Shown: positions 37,680-51,326 of the stretch, one piece after another
Position numbering within the stretch: the stretch's first letter is position 1
Layout: every line of letters begins with the position of its first letter
Assembly: GCA_009823395.1 (NCBI GenBank)
Contig: CM020501.1
Span: forward strand, 25,015,861 to 25,079,860
DNA: 64,000 nucleotides
Direction: 5' to 3'
DNA from: Thamnaconus septentrionalis
Taxonomy: Eukaryota > Chordata > Actinopteri > Tetraodontiformes > Monacanthidae
Position numbers and translations under genes: made by a program
Notes under the pieces: model-generated
The model's input: the letters and a program-made list of their open reading frames with translations, nothing else
Told to the model about the DNA's origin: nothing
The model's database searches: none

Positions 37680-37935
37680 TGCAACAAAACCTGATACTGG
37701 TACCGATAAAGGAGTTGAGTATTCTACTCGTAAAATACATGCCGATACCAGTTGTATATGTGTGTATATGACAATTTTATTCAAGTTGTGTTTGTGCTGC
37801 CACTTTAGACTGCCACCCATGTTCTAGAAAATCATGCTTAGGAATGTGGTTCAAATAACAGAACATCAATGGAAAAATCTATTTCGGTGAGTACTGAAAC
37901 TTTTTCTGTAAAAAAGTGGTATCGATGCATCCCTA
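37680..37935. mobile_element. DNA transposon remnant (GATACTGGTACCGAT ... TGCATCCCTAA)
   Basis: It begins ggctgcaacaaaacctgata and ends gtatcgatgcatccctaa. The GATAC and TGCATCCC words match the remnant near 280-405. The ends resemble fish hAT elements with TAGGGATGC termini. The boundaries are approximate. Confidence 0.5.
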
Positions 37936-39856
37936 AACGTGATATAATAATGAAATGAAACACTGTAGTAATACTGTACCAGCTCAGGGCCTCCATGGTT
38001 GCTGTGGTGAAACAACTTCCACCACAGCAACTCTTTGAATCCTTTGTATATATGAGCCTCAAATTAAAGTGAAATCGCACTGGGCGTGTTTTGCACACAG
38101 CTTAGGAAGCAGAAGAATGTTATTTGTTCTCATTCTTGGCACAAACAAGCACACAGGATATGCAATTTTGCTCCCAGCTGCTCTTGAGGGAAAAAAATAG
38201 CCATTTAAATTCTTTAAATAAAAAAAAAAAAAAAAAGCGGAATATAAAAGCAGCTGTGCTTTTCAACTTTCTCCCCATTCGACTTACGCATCCTGCCACC
38301 TTTCAGTCTCTCGACAGTCGCTCAGTCTCGCCCGTGTGCTTCTCCCTCCATCTGTCTCACTTTCATTCTTCCTCTCTCCTGTCCCCGAGCTGAGTAGTAC
38401 AGTGAAAATGATCCTAAAAATACCGGCACTCACGCTAAGGAGGGAAGAAGAGCAAGGAAAGGCAGCAGTGCGAGTAGATTCTCCGTCAAATGTCTCAGCC
38501 ACTCCAGCTGTGTCGCGAGCCACTCGTGGTCTCTTCACCTCCCCCTCAAGTCCTTTTGTGTTTTGTCTTCTCATCTCCATTTCCCAGGAAATTCATCAAA
38601 TGAATAAATGAGTGATATCTCTTCTTGCATCTCTGGACACACAACTAAGATGGGTGAATAGCATGATTTCAATCTTGGGCATAACAAAAATAATTTTCTG
38701 TGTCTCTGGTAAAACATCTTACTCAAGAATTTCTTTCGACATTAATTAAAAAAAAAAAAAAAAAAAATCAACTCAAGATGACCATCCAGTATTATCAAAT
38801 CACACATTCGCCTGTGTGTCCCAAAAATGATCTCTGACACTATCCATCACACCTCATCCACATTGGTGTCCTAAAAAGTAAGCCCACTAGAGGGCAGTCC
38901 AGAGTGTCAAGCTACGTGCATAAAAAAAACATGGAAACTGTAGAGGAGGTGGTTTTACCAATTTGTGTTGGCGCTCTGCAAAAATTGAGGTTCTTGAGGC
39001 TCTCCGGCTGTCCAGCTGGACCACTTACTCTATTCTTCCCCGACCATTTCTATTGGCATTGCCCTGTTATATCCGATTTCGTAAGCTCTCACTAGACGTG
39101 CACAAATACAGACCGCAAGGAACGGACGAAAAGTTCTGCATAATTCTACAACAGCTATGTGAAAAACAAAACCTCACGAGAGCCTCCATCAAGATAGTGG
39201 CCCATTTCAAATCTGAGTTTTGGCTGAACAATCCCTTTCGTGTCAGACTAATGTATCGTAAAAATCTGCATCGTGTGGTGTGAAGATGATGGGTAGAAGG
39301 GAACAGTGCGATGAGAAGGCTATCAGTGTGCATAATGAGAGTTTCAGGGTCTTTGGTTCTGGAACCAGACAGAGGAGTAAATTAAGAATAAGAATTAAAT
39401 GAAATTAAGAATATCTCAGCACCTGAAAATATTTAACAAGCCAACATGTTGCTCATAAACTGCCTCTTGCCAATGTTTCAGCTTTAAATTGAGCTGATAT
39501 CAGTTAAACCTCTTTATATCATGAAAAGAGCAGACATAGTGCTCCCGGGCCAGCTGCCTCGTTTGGATTATTATATCAGAAAATATTTTGCCGTGTGTTT
39601 TCATCAATCTGCCAAAGTTCCTTTCAAAAGTGCTATGTTTTCAGGTGATTATAAGTTGCAACCACTTTTAGTTTTAGTTTGTTTGTCGAACTCAGGCATC
39701 TCTGGTAACCTTGACAACAAAGGAAATAGACAGCAACGCTTTGTCGTGATTCAGTTATGGCTCAGAGAAAGCTAGGGAGGAAAAAAAGAAGATTCACAAA
39801 TTAAATAGCCGTTTAGCGAAAAGCTGCTAAAGACTTTCCCCAGTCATATTAACACA

Positions 39857-40407
39857 AGCTCAAGAATGTTTGTCCAATATTTTGATGGCAGCGTTGAAGG
39901 AATCAGAGGGTGAATCTGCTGTAGCTGCCAGCCAGGGGCGGATATTATCCAACCATCTGAAGGCCAGGAAGGCTCCTTGTTCGGCAGTCAGTGAGGTATT
40001 GTGGCGAACCGAGTTGAGTGTCACACCGCAACCGATCTGGCAGAAATTCAAAAATTAGTCAGAGAGGAATGTGTCATCAGCGATGTGATCTGCACAGCAT
40101 CTGCGCCAGCCCCATTCAGACGGAATTCCCAGATAAATGATCCAGTCATTCATCAGTGTCAAAAAGTCCCATTTGTCCAGGGATGTTTGACGGTGATAGT
40201 CCTGCTCCTTAGCTCCGACACTCTGGGACCTGCCTGTGGTACAAAACACTTGACAAGAGGCTGTGGAGGGAGCACAGTCTTGACGCAGTCACTCTCTCCA
40301 TGCAGACTGAGTCCATCTAACATCTGAACACAAGGGGCATTGATGTTCGGGTAATTGTCACTGTCAAACAGTCCAAAACTCAAACTAAAACTATGGCTTA
40401 CATACAT
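39857..40407 (-). pseudogene. Broken coding-like segment, family unknown
   Basis: Three minus-strand frames lie end to end with protein-like composition. The first contains FDSDNYPNINAPCVQMLDGL. The second contains DKWDFLTLMNDWIIYLGIPS. The third contains TAEQGAFLAFRWLDNIRPWL and ends in a TGA after DKHS. Read as one protein this needs one frameshift near 40,215 and passes a stop near 40,057, with no splice signals at those points. That fits a decayed gene or transposon fragment. I do not recognise the family and chance cannot be excluded. Confidence 0.3.
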
Positions 40408-42400
40408 GTTCTTTTTGTTTTTTTATTTTCATTTTGATGTTCCTGCACTTTATCTTCTTCCTCGCCACTCATCCCACTCCATGTTACCGCTGCCAGCACA
40501 AATCACCGATACTGATGACAGCAGCTGATCAATAGCCTGCTGGTCCTAGTCACAATTGTCGAGTCAATTTTCCACTAATTAAACCACTTCGACCTCGCTG
40601 ATGAAGTTTAAGTGAAGTTGTTACCATGCACTTGCACCACACGTCACCGCTGCTTATGTCGACAGGAAAAAGTAACAGTCATGACAAACACATGACGAGT
40701 TTCCTGAGGCACTTGTTATTGGTCTTTTTTAAATCCTCAACCTTGAAATAAAAGTCTCTTAGGAAAACAACGATGGAGTTCATTTGCACTTTTAGTAATA
40801 TCTGACATCAATAGAAAATGTCAGGCATTGCTGTCATTCTCTCAGAATCAAAGCGAGGCGACTTCCTTCGACATTAATCACTCCGGGGTGATATTCCACA
40901 GACAAACAGGGAGATCCATCATTTAAGAGTAAGAGATACCAATTTCTCCATTGGCACCAGCTTCAAGAGTGGAATACAATGCCTGAGTGATGCATGGCGG
41001 GACTACAGAAAGAAGTAGATGGATGGTACCTCGAAAAGAACTCTGCATTAAGACGATGTTGACTCGTGTGATTTTTGGCACATTTGAGAAGTGTGAAAGC
41101 TCTCAAGGACAATTACAAAAGAGGACAAGACATACTTTCCCTGGACCTCACACCTTTTGATGGCAGTGCGTCTTCACCTTTTGCCAGATAAATTACCTCT
41201 TAAATCTAAAAAGGCCATGATGACTTCTGCCAACACAGACTAGTGGACGAAACTGTGGTGTAAGCATATGTGCGACTCAACCAAGACCTGAACTGAACTA
41301 AAATCCTGTTATTCAGGAAAATGAGGAAGTGTGGGGAATACATTCCCACAGGTTTGCTAATGCACGGGACTACCCACCAATGTTTCACTTCAAACACTTC
41401 CCGACTTTCTTTAATAATTCAAGCATGTCAGAGCAGTCGTCGGAGCAAGACTCCAGCCGAGTTGGCAAAAATGAGACGTGCTCCTGACACCAAGGAAGGT
41501 GTGGAGCAGCGCAGTTTCTCAATGGCCCTGGTGCGTCAGGAGATATGCCGCCTTGCCAATTCTGTCAGCATAATGTTGATTGGAAACGTGTAGATACATG
41601 CAAAGCCCCCTTGAGGTCTGAAGCCTGTAGGAAAGAGACCTCATAGCGCCACAAATGAGCATAAAATGTAAAAAGAGCCAACTATGCGACATCATAAAAC
41701 GGCAACAGCCCTTAGTTTCATTACCGACTTACATATGTAGCAGGTTTGAGGATCGATGTCGTATCGCTAAAATGTCAACGATTATAAATGATGAGTGGAA
41801 GAAGCCAATCCATGACTTTCAGGGTCCTGTTAGTATATTTTTAATACTTGTCTTTAAAGATTACAATGGATCAGTTAAATGGAAAAAATGGAAGACAAAG
41901 CTCCACAGTAGCCAATGTCTTGCATGCACCGGGTTCGATCTTCCAGAGTCACCTCCAATCTGCTGCGTCCTTCAAGCATCCGAGATAAACACTTTGGTCA
42001 GGCTGGGAAACTACCCCCGTACCTTTTTCCCCTTTAGAACACAACAGCCAATGTGTGATTTCTCATTTCCTGGTTTCACCCCAACTAAACCCAAACGCAA
42101 TATTAAACTTCGGAAAGTTCGCGGGTCTCAAGAGGCTGTGAGAGTTTGCGGCGCACAGATTACAACAGCCACATTGTGGTCCGTGTACTAATTTCTCCAG
42201 TGATCCCTACAAAGACCATGTACCTGCGAAAGTTGTTCCAAACTGAAGGCAAGATGAATCTCTCTGACACGCTTACATTGCAGGGATTTTCAGAGTCCTA
42301 TTGCATCTATCTGGGCTGCGAGGGAGGCCTTAAAGAGATAGAGAGTCGACGATGTCACCTCAGGTGATGCGAGGGGAGGTGAGTGAACGTCGTCATCGGG
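40408..42400. other. Stretch with open frames but no identified gene
   Basis: A + frame at 41,321-41,593 contains AELAKMRRAPDTKEGVEQRS, and one at 41,655-42,191 (178 codons) contains no recognised domain. Neither has convincing splice sites or a start context. They may be parts of the same decayed insertion as 39.86-40.41 kb, or chance. Confidence 0.25.
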
Positions 42401-42906
42401 CATTTATGGGAAGCGCTGGAATTGGGGGGATGAAAGGAGAAAGAGATGAAGCCGTGAGCTTGATAGGCCCGGACAAAGACCAGAGAGACTGCGGAGGAGC
42501 AAAGCTCTCACGTAAGGGATGCCATGAGAACGCACGGATGAGGGTGTTGATGAAGTGTGGAGCAACGGGCACATACACGCACACACAAAACACACAGCAT
42601 CCCTGTCAATTTCAGTCACTTCCTCTCCGATGTACCACCTCCTGCTTGCTCAGTCTTACAAACACAAACAGGCACTGCAGGGGTGTCTCCCGAAGGGAAA
42701 GAGAGTATCGAATACTTTCTTTTCCTCTCTCGTGCTGACATATACACACACACAAACACACATGGGCACACACACACACCACACTTTACAGGGACAATCT
42801 CCATTGGGTAACCTATGATTGAACTCTCCTCCAGACCTCGGCCTCTGTCTCACACCCCTGCCGTGACCCTGTAATGATCTTCCACACGGCAAAACTCATG
42901 CGCACT

Positions 42907-42909
<3 letters not shown>

Positions 42910-42945
<36 letters not shown>

Positions 42946-42962
42946 ATCTCTCTCTCTCTCTC
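42910..42962. repeat. (CA)n then (CT)n microsatellites
   Basis: CA to 42,943 and CT from 42,947. Confidence 0.95.
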
Positions 42963-43737
42963 CAAATTCCCACACTAGGTCTGTAATGATCTGCAGGCAC
43001 TCCATGCTCTGAATCTTTTAACAGTCCACTCCGCTAGCGACTCTCAACGGAGCGCCGACATGCGGGTGTGTTCACGTGAAGGATGCTTCAAGTGACCCGG
43101 CAGATATCATGTATTCCATAAAACAAATCTACTTTGCTGGATGCGACACGCCTGTCTTGTAATCTCCTTCACACACACGCGAACGCACTCGGGCGAAAGT
43201 AAATAAGTTTCCCACCACTCCTGCCGTGGCGGTGGAGCCACAAACATATCCCTTTTTAATTTCAAGGTCTCTCAAAGCCGGCCTTGGCGGCTCTCTGAAG
43301 ACACAAGATGTCCTGACGTCGGGCCGGATGATTATTATTTATAAGAGTTATTTAAATTCGACGCCACACCTGACAGCGAGAATGAGACGTCTCCACATCC
43401 TAGATGAGGCGGTCTGGAGGAATAGATGGGAGGACTCGGGTTTCAATTCGGAAATCTCACCTGTCCGTCTCGCCAGCATCAGTCAGAAAGCACTTTCAAT
43501 CACTATTCAAATTTCTTGGTTTCAAAAGCCAATCAGCTTCCCATTAGTTTTCAACAAGCAATTGCTGCTTCATAGCCTTAAAAGGCCTAAACCAAGAGGA
43601 ACCAACGGGAGGGTGAATCCAAGAGTAGCAACCAAGAGAGGGTTTCTCTCGGTGGATAATTGAATTTTTCTTTACACCAAACTGGTTATAGCTTTGTTAA
43701 AATAAACACAGCTAAATTATTACCTGACATCAACACA

Positions 43738-43990
43738 CTAACACACCTCATTTACATAAATGTGGGACACTGACAGGAACTTGTCAGACCAAATCTGACT
43801 GGTTAGCGTGGTATCTGTCATAATTGTACAAATCATATGGTACCACATGGTATGCAATAGACAGCCCACTTACTTCCCATGTTTTGCCTCCTCCATACAC
43901 AAACACTGTCAGCATGCTCTCTACCAGATTGTAGGAAATAAATCCAAAGCATATTGTAATAAGCCAAGCCGTGCTAAGCTTGGCAAGGGC
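43738..43990 (+). repeat. Dispersed repeat, copy 1
   Basis: Shares with 48,262-48,490 a series of words in the same order: ctgacaggaa, accaaat.tgactggtt, tatctgtca, atggtatgcaatagac, and aaataaatccaaagca versus gataaatccaaagcac. Diverged; family unknown; no coding. Confidence 0.7.
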
Positions 43991-45189
43991 TACATGATAC
44001 AAGATAAGGGTTAAGTCTTGTTATTTTTAGACTATTCAGGGTGCCAGAGTATAAGAGAATGATTAAGTTGGGAAAGACTGTGCTTGCCGACATTGTGAAA
44101 CGCTGACGCTATCAGGCCTATCGGGCAACACATGTTCCCCATCAAGGTTTATTTTTCAGGTTTGCTTTTATTTAAACGTCAATGAGTTTAGTTAACTGCA
44201 GCTGCTGCAGCAGCAGCATGTGACCGTATCAACAGTCTGCAGTGTGCATTGTGTGACTACAGCTACTTTTATCAGCAGCACATAAGCACTCTGCCATACA
44301 AAGAAATTAATTCAAATTATCCATGACAATTTTATATAAATTGGAGGAAAACAGAGCTGTATCCCCTTGTATCTCTCCTTCCTCCCTCCCCCCCATGTCT
44401 ATTTTTACTCCCTGAACCTTCCATGGCGAAAACGATCACAATCAGGGAGATTGGCCGGCTGATTATTGCCGCTTTAATGTGCTAAATCAACCATACTGCA
44501 AATAACGGGAGGAGAAACCCCTCGCTCAGGCCGATCGTTATGTGGCAGAGCTGGTCACTCACAGGAAACGGGCCAGATGTTCAAACGGCAGGAAATGAAG
44601 ATGCAGTTGCGCTGATTGGACCCTCGCCAGGAGACAACGGGGTAAAAAAGAAAAAAAGAAAAAAAGAAAAAGGGCGGGCATCCTCCCAAGACACTCTGAC
44701 ACAGAGATAACATTACAAGCTACGCTATTAGTGAGAAGCAGCGAGCTTCCGGTCTTTCAGGCGGTCGAGGTTGCATTTCCTGCCAATCCTTGTTTTGATG
44801 GGATTTGAAAACAGGTCAATGTAATATTGCATACTGCTTGTCCACTCTTGAAACAAACAAACAACAAGCCGTAACACTGATTATTTTTGCATACTTTTAA
44901 TAATCATCTATCGTATTGCTGAAGAAAAACTATTATTGGTCTAAATAACCCCACAAAAGTGTCAGACTGTTTTAAGTATCAGCTCTAAGAATAAAAATGG
45001 AAAAACACAGCATCTGAAATGAGTCTGTTACCATGCTGTTCACTTCTCGGGGGAGAGTCACATGACGATGAAGGCAGGAAGTGGGTGTTTTTATGAAGCC
45101 ACAGCCAGACCAGCAGATATGACATCAAAGTCTATTTAGAAGCAGCTTCCTTTCATCATTACTATCCTGATGATCACAATCAGTCATGT

Positions 45190-45707
45190 TAGGGACGCTC
45201 CAATCAGGATTCTTTAGAGGCTAATCGCAAATCTGCTTCTTTCTGTAAATTACAACAGCAATCAGCCGACGAGAGGATCATCTGATACCAACCAGTCGAT
45301 ACTGATCAGGAAGTTATTTTGACAGAAACTGAGGGAGAGAACGGTGTAAATACCGAAAGCGACACGGCTACTCCTGGCATAGCCCACAACTCGAATTTGG
45401 ACGATATCGGGCTTGCAGATGTGAAGCTGGCGCCTTTTTGTTTTCAAAACACAGCAAAAAATAAACTCCACTTTATTGTGAAACCAGAGACTGCAAAGAG
45501 ATTTTATTTTGCTTACTGGGTTTGAATTGATGCGAAATAATAAAACTCGTGATGAAAGAGCTTTGTTAAAAAGCATTGTGTTGGATAGTGTCATTAAAAT
45601 AAAAAAGGGACAACTTGGATGTATTGTTGTGTTGTTTTTTTTCTTCATGCATTGCCAAATGATCAGATTGGGACTTGGTATAGGCAGACGCGATCGGGAC
45701 ATCCCCG
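45190..45707 (+). mobile_element. hAT-type remnant (TAGGGACGCTCC ... GATCGGGACATCCCC)
   Basis: The left end tagggacgctccaatcagga and the right end cgcgatcgggacatccccga match the pattern of a common fish hAT family, whose ends read TAGGGACGC...GATC. Short open frames inside (45,319-45,525 and 45,509-45,748) give no recognisable transposase. Confidence 0.55.
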
Positions 45708-48261
45708 AGAGTGACAAAACGGGTGCTTCAGTTTGTTTCATCAACTAATCAACAGCTTTGGAGCACAGCAGACGGTGTGGTGTGAAAAAAACAAAACAAA
45801 ACGTCGTGTGCCTCTGAACTCGAACAGTTGACTGTTGAACCTTGTTGTTTTGTTTGAGGCTTTAGTTTGGGTTTTTTTGGTTGAGAACGCTAGAGGAACT
45901 TTAGTTTACTTGCACATTTCCTCTTACACCTCACCTTAGATTCTTTGTTAGCCACAGTAGAGATGGGTGCTGTTGAGTTTTGTATTTCCTTTGTTGGGTA
46001 GTTAGAGTAGGTAGTTAGGGTTTTTGTTTCCTTCATTTTACTAAATAGGTTAAGTACTTTAAAACTTCTAAGAAGTCTCTTTTTGTTCTTTTGTTCTCCC
46101 CCTATTTTTTTCAACACCCATTAAGTTCCTTGTCCACCTCAACCTTTGTTTATTTCCACCATCCTTATTTTTGTAATAAATAACTTTTGTCAAACCAAGT
46201 TACACCTGGTTTTTATGTTACTTCCCTTTCCCCTCACGAGCTGGTCGTAACAAAAACATAAAAAGATTGTTTTGTTTTCGTTTTTCCAAAAGTCTGGGAA
46301 ATTAAGCAACCCAGAGATATAAAAGCGTCCTCATTTTTGCTTTGTAGTACAAAGACATATATAAACCCATAATCATCGCCGTGGTCAGAATCTGCAGCTC
46401 CTTCTGACCTAAATGGACGCTGGTGAGCTTCACCTCCTCCACTGCTTTGATTTAAAGCTCTTACAAGCGCCATTTTTGGCTGCTTTGGACATCTGTCTTC
46501 GTAGCTAAAGCAGTAATAAAGCCACTTTCCACTGGCGGCTTAGCACCAGACGGTATGCAGCTGAGAAACACTGTGATGTGGCGGCATGCTTGGTACTTAC
46601 TTGTAAGAGATATCAGTGGGATCAGATGTTTTTCCTCGAGGTTTGAACCAGCAGCTTCTGTGGCTTTCTGTCTGTTTGCATTATCCCTTGAAAGGTGAGA
46701 TATTTTTTGCTGTGGTGCTGCCTGTTGAATCCAAAGAGGGAACTTCTTGTGGCACCCGGGAAGCCAACTCTGCCGGCAGCCCTCGCCAATTGTCTCTTTT
46801 GATGATTCACTAATTTGTCAGGGGCCACTGTGCTTCTCTATTAAATTTACACCAGCAGTCGAGTTTCTGTCAACGGCGAAAGCAACGCACGCCGCCCAAA
46901 TTCGCCCTAGAGAGGCAGCGGTCAAACTGAATCGATAACGAAAGAAGAAGAAGTAGATGGTGGAAGCAGTGTGCTTGAACCCGAATATTATTTGCCTGAC
47001 TGCATATGAATGCAAATCAACCAGAAGGAGGCCCTGGCTATATATCATTTTAGAGGTAGAGGACACTGACCCTTCATTCTGTATCCAGCAAAAGCGGACG
47101 TGCCCAGTGTGTACAGCTGGCTGTCACTCAACTGTTCCTGGAGATATGGGTGAGGCGGTGGGGGACTAGAGGTGCAGAGAGGTAGACGATCAGGAATCGA
47201 GGGCGTCTGACAGCAGGGGCAGTGAAGTTAAAAAGAAAAGAAAGAAAGAAATAAACTGAAGCGATGTAGACATAAACAAGACAGAGTCATTGATTTCTTC
47301 AAACAGAATTGAGTTAGACCAGACTGATGCACTTTGGTGAGGTCCATTCAGTGACTGATACACTGGCCAACACAAAGCCAAACCGCAATGGCCTAATACA
47401 TGGATATAAACATAGGTGCAAATTCACACCAAAAAACAAATCCCTACAATTAAGCAGACCTTTTACTTCTCCAGGCTGACAAATGCCAGAGGTACAAAAT
47501 TGCCTGGAAAGACAACAAAACCGCTGTTAGTAAGTCGGCACCATCAGCGCACAATCAGATTGAATTAGGCAGGCTCACTTCAACATCTGCACCTGTCTGG
47601 GACCGAGTGGCAATCACCTGAAGCTAATCTCCAGAACGCCGTCCGCTCCAGACGCACGCATCTCGCTTGAGCTGAAGGAACCCTGTCGAGGAAATTCTGC
47701 GACAACATGTACGAGGCGGACCAAGCTAATCTCTGGTTGCCATCTGTTGTGCAATGAGGTTTTTCACTCCAAGCTGCTGAATCACAACAAGGCACCGGGT
47801 CCGGTTCCATCTACATCACGGGCAAGACTGAAATAAGCAAGGCGGGGCAAGCTTGTTGGCGGGTGTAATCTCGAGATTGCATCTGTTTTGCAGTTGAGCG
47901 CCAGGTTGGAGGGGCATCACATTTGCAGTGCATCTACCATTTACTGTTGTTGTCAACCACACCGTGTTCCTGCTGTGACAACAAATAGTGTTTGCAAAAA
48001 CACGCACGCTGAACACTCAATTTTGTTTATTGACTCGAGACAAAATGTAAAGACAAACAAACATTGTAAAACAACGTAAAACGTCAGAACTGCTTCATAA
48101 TGATGAACGTTGCAAATTCCTTGTCCCACTGTCCTGATTTATCTGGTCAATGAATTATATATATATTATAAACAAAAGGAGCAGTTGGCTCATGTAATGA
48201 CCTTGAATGGATTGCACAAATTTGCAAAAACTCCTGTGTAAAATGTCAAACTTTATTGTTG

Positions 48262-48490
48262 CACCTCACTTACGTAAATGAATTCTGTGGGTTAAACTGA
48301 CAGGAAGTGGTCATACCAAATGTGACTGGTTCGCGCAATATCTGTCACGATTGGACATATCACATAGTATGCAATAGACTGTCCATTTACCTCCTGCGTT
48401 TTTGTTCCTTTCTGTTTTAGTTCTAGAGTGGCAGAGATAAATCCAAAGCACATTGGATATATGCATGCATACCATGCAATGCTAAGAGTC
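48262..48490 (+). repeat. Dispersed repeat, copy 2
   Basis: Diverged direct copy of 43,738-43,990, about 4.5 kb away. See copy 1. Confidence 0.7.
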
Positions 48491-49084
48491 TTGCGTCAAA
48501 TGTCAAACTTTATTGTTGCTCCCATTGCCAACAGTGAATGATTAATCGAAAACAGACATGAAAAAAATATTGCAAAAAGAAAAACTTTCATACCTGCTGG
48601 CAACAAACAGCCAACACACAAATTGAAGAGTTGCAGCTGGGATAGCAGCTGGATATTTCCCTCAGGGGTTACCGAAGTTTATATTGGATGACCAGCAGGT
48701 GGACACAAACAAAAGGCTGCGTGCTAATGAAGCCCCGCCTTTGCAGCTTCGCCTTATCATGTTTATAAGGTAATAACATGGCAGGGTGTTGACTTTACAG
48801 TTTGTTTACGCCAGCACAGAGTGCCGGAAAAAAACATAACATTGCGACTTTATGTTGGTAGGGCAGCAATATAACGATATGACCTCTGCTTGACTGGTCT
48901 CGTGTTCACCATCATGGTTTGTTTGGAACATCAGTCACAGAAGAAAACAACTGCAACCTTGCGCAAAAATGAACCAAAAAGACAGACTGCCACCGTGGCC
49001 ATTAATGCATTTATATATTTTAAGAAGTCATTGGATTGGTGCAGCTTTCTTAAATCAATGAGTCTACCAGAATTAAAACGATGA

Positions 49085-49345
49085 ATCGACTCGAGCCGAT
49101 TGAAAAAAATATTTGATTACAGTTTTCCTGAATCAAAGCTTACCGTGGTTAATTTCGCGACCACTAAAGCGTTGTTATGTTTCATATGGATGCTTATTGG
49201 GACACTCATGGAACCAGGATGGATCATTTTTAAATGTACTCCTTTTTGTTTCAGCTGCTTCTGTGGCATTTTCAGACGTGCCTTTTTTTTTTTTTTTACC
49301 TATTCAAATTGTTTAATCAGATGTAAGACAATCGATGAACTGATT
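49085..49345. mobile_element. DNA transposon fragment (TTTTCCTGAATCAAAGCTT type)
   Basis: Shares ttttcctgaatcaaagctt with 21,712-21,730 and ends with caatcgatgaactgatta, similar in style to the 28.06-kb element. Boundaries are approximate. Confidence 0.45.
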
Positions 49346-51326
49346 ACAAAAATGCTGCATCTTGGGTGTTAACTTGCCCAGATAAATTAAACATGGACAT
49401 TATTTGATTAAAATGAAAAGAGTGCTCAATGTGTCAATGTGGCCATATGTTACTATCACAGGGAACACCACTACCCCACTGCTAATTTTATGTACTGTAT
49501 TTTCAATTAAGTGTTTGCCAATTTGCATCGTTGAATATTTATAAGTCTGGGAGACTTAAATGCGCATTCAAAGCAGAAAGACTAACCTGTCCGATCAAAT
49601 GCTAACGCATCCAACATAAAATCTAGCATTTTTATTTTTTTGTTCAGTCTACAAACTACTGCTCCAGATAGTTAGCTTGTTTGTTTGTTCACTGGCTGTT
49701 CCTTTTCTTTACACAACATTTGCTATCCTGGGAGTGCGTGTTGATTAAGACAGATTATTTGGTCAATGAATTTTGATTGCCTACACCGGCGCCTTGCCAG
49801 CATTGTTCCTCACTTTTATGCTCGCGTATAACGCTGAATTAGAAATAAACTCAAGCCAAAGGTTGGCTACCCGTTGATAGGATCGCGGTGGTAGCAGCCA
49901 CGTCTCTCCTTCCGAGCAGAACAATCTGATTAAAACAGTTCTTGTGCGCTGAATTAAATGTAGGCAGGGCTTTTCAAAGTGTTTTGTTGCAAAAAAAAAA
50001 AGAAGAAAAAACAACCTTTCGTAGTCGCGGCCCATACGCGCCGACCACGCTTGTGGCAGATAATCAGGACTCATGAAATATTCAGGCTGGAGCAGAACAA
50101 TCTCATCACAAGTCAGCGTTCGCTAATCTTGAAAGGCATTCTTCGTCCGATGACAAAGTCTTCCTGCCTGTGCATTTGAGAGATAGAGGACAAGAAGGAA
50201 ATAAGTCATCCTATCTGTGGTCCCGGAGGGGTGGGGGAGGCAATTTGGGAAGCCTGTGACAGCACAGATTTAAGTTTTATACCCATCCCTCCGCAAGCCT
50301 TTCTTCCTGCCTTTTCTTATATCTTCTCCTCCGTCCTCCCTCGGTTCGACCCTCTCCCTTATCCCTCCTTTCACTCCGAGGCAACTTGCGCTCCGCGTGT
50401 CATGCGGATACGCTTTGATAAACTTTGCTTTTAAAGCCACTTTGTTTAACACAAGAGTTCACGCCAGACCTTTTCCTCCGCCCCTCTCCTCCCTCCATCC
50501 GTCTCCCCATTTTTTCCATCTCTTCCCTCTGTTATTATCTCCATCTGTCCCCTCCGAGGGCCCATCTCGATCACTCACCCTGTCGCACGCGCGCGCACGT
50601 AAACACGCACTCACATTTAGACATTCCGTCCACGGTCGGCCACTCGCAGACACAAAAGAGCATTGCGAGCGCTGGCCGAGGGGCTAAAAGCGTCCTCGTT
50701 GATAGGGGGAGAGGCGGTGAGCGGAGCGCAGCAGACGGAGCTACGTTCAAGCTCGACACAAACACACGCACACACACACACACGTACGCACCCTTGAATG
50801 CGCAAATGGACATAGTGATGCACACGGGAGTAGAAACGTACAAAAGCATTCGCGCGCACACCTAAACTGTTGTTAATGCCAACTAAGAAGTGCTCTCAAA
50901 CCATTAGCGGGTGCAGGGGATAGAATATGCACTGGAGCTACTAAAGTAATACCAGCAGGCCAAATGTGACCACTAAGTACCTATCAAAGCCTCTGAAAGC
51001 CGAAATTTTCAGGGTTTTTTCTTTGTTTTTTTATGGCGACCTAGCCCTCCGTCGGCACGGCCAGACTTCTCGCCGATCACACCGCGTATCAGCTTCCAAA
51101 GTGCAGTTCATTATCCGGAGCAGCACAACAACAAACATCAGCCGAGCAAATTGTTGTTTTTCATCGACCCAACGTCAGCCCCAAAAAGTTCGAATTCCTC
51201 CAACCTTTTACTACGTAAAGCGACGATTAACAGGAATTAGTGTGGAAAAGACTAAAAGTCAAGGCACTCGAGCCGTCATACCATTCTCCCACCAAGGGGA
51301 CTATGCACAAAGTATGCATAACGGTT

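Larger units (their letters stand above)
29881..39800 (-). other. Long intron, middle part: no recognised gene
   Basis: Contains CA, TAA, GAAT, GGT and poly-A/T runs and a DNA transposon remnant at 37.7 kb. Open + frames at 33,063-33,668 (201 codons, GTG start) and 36,843-37,316 show no domain, no splice context and mixed low-complexity content, and I do not call them genes. 34.1-35.0 kb and 36.0-36.8 kb look like plain AT-rich intron. Confidence 0.6.
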
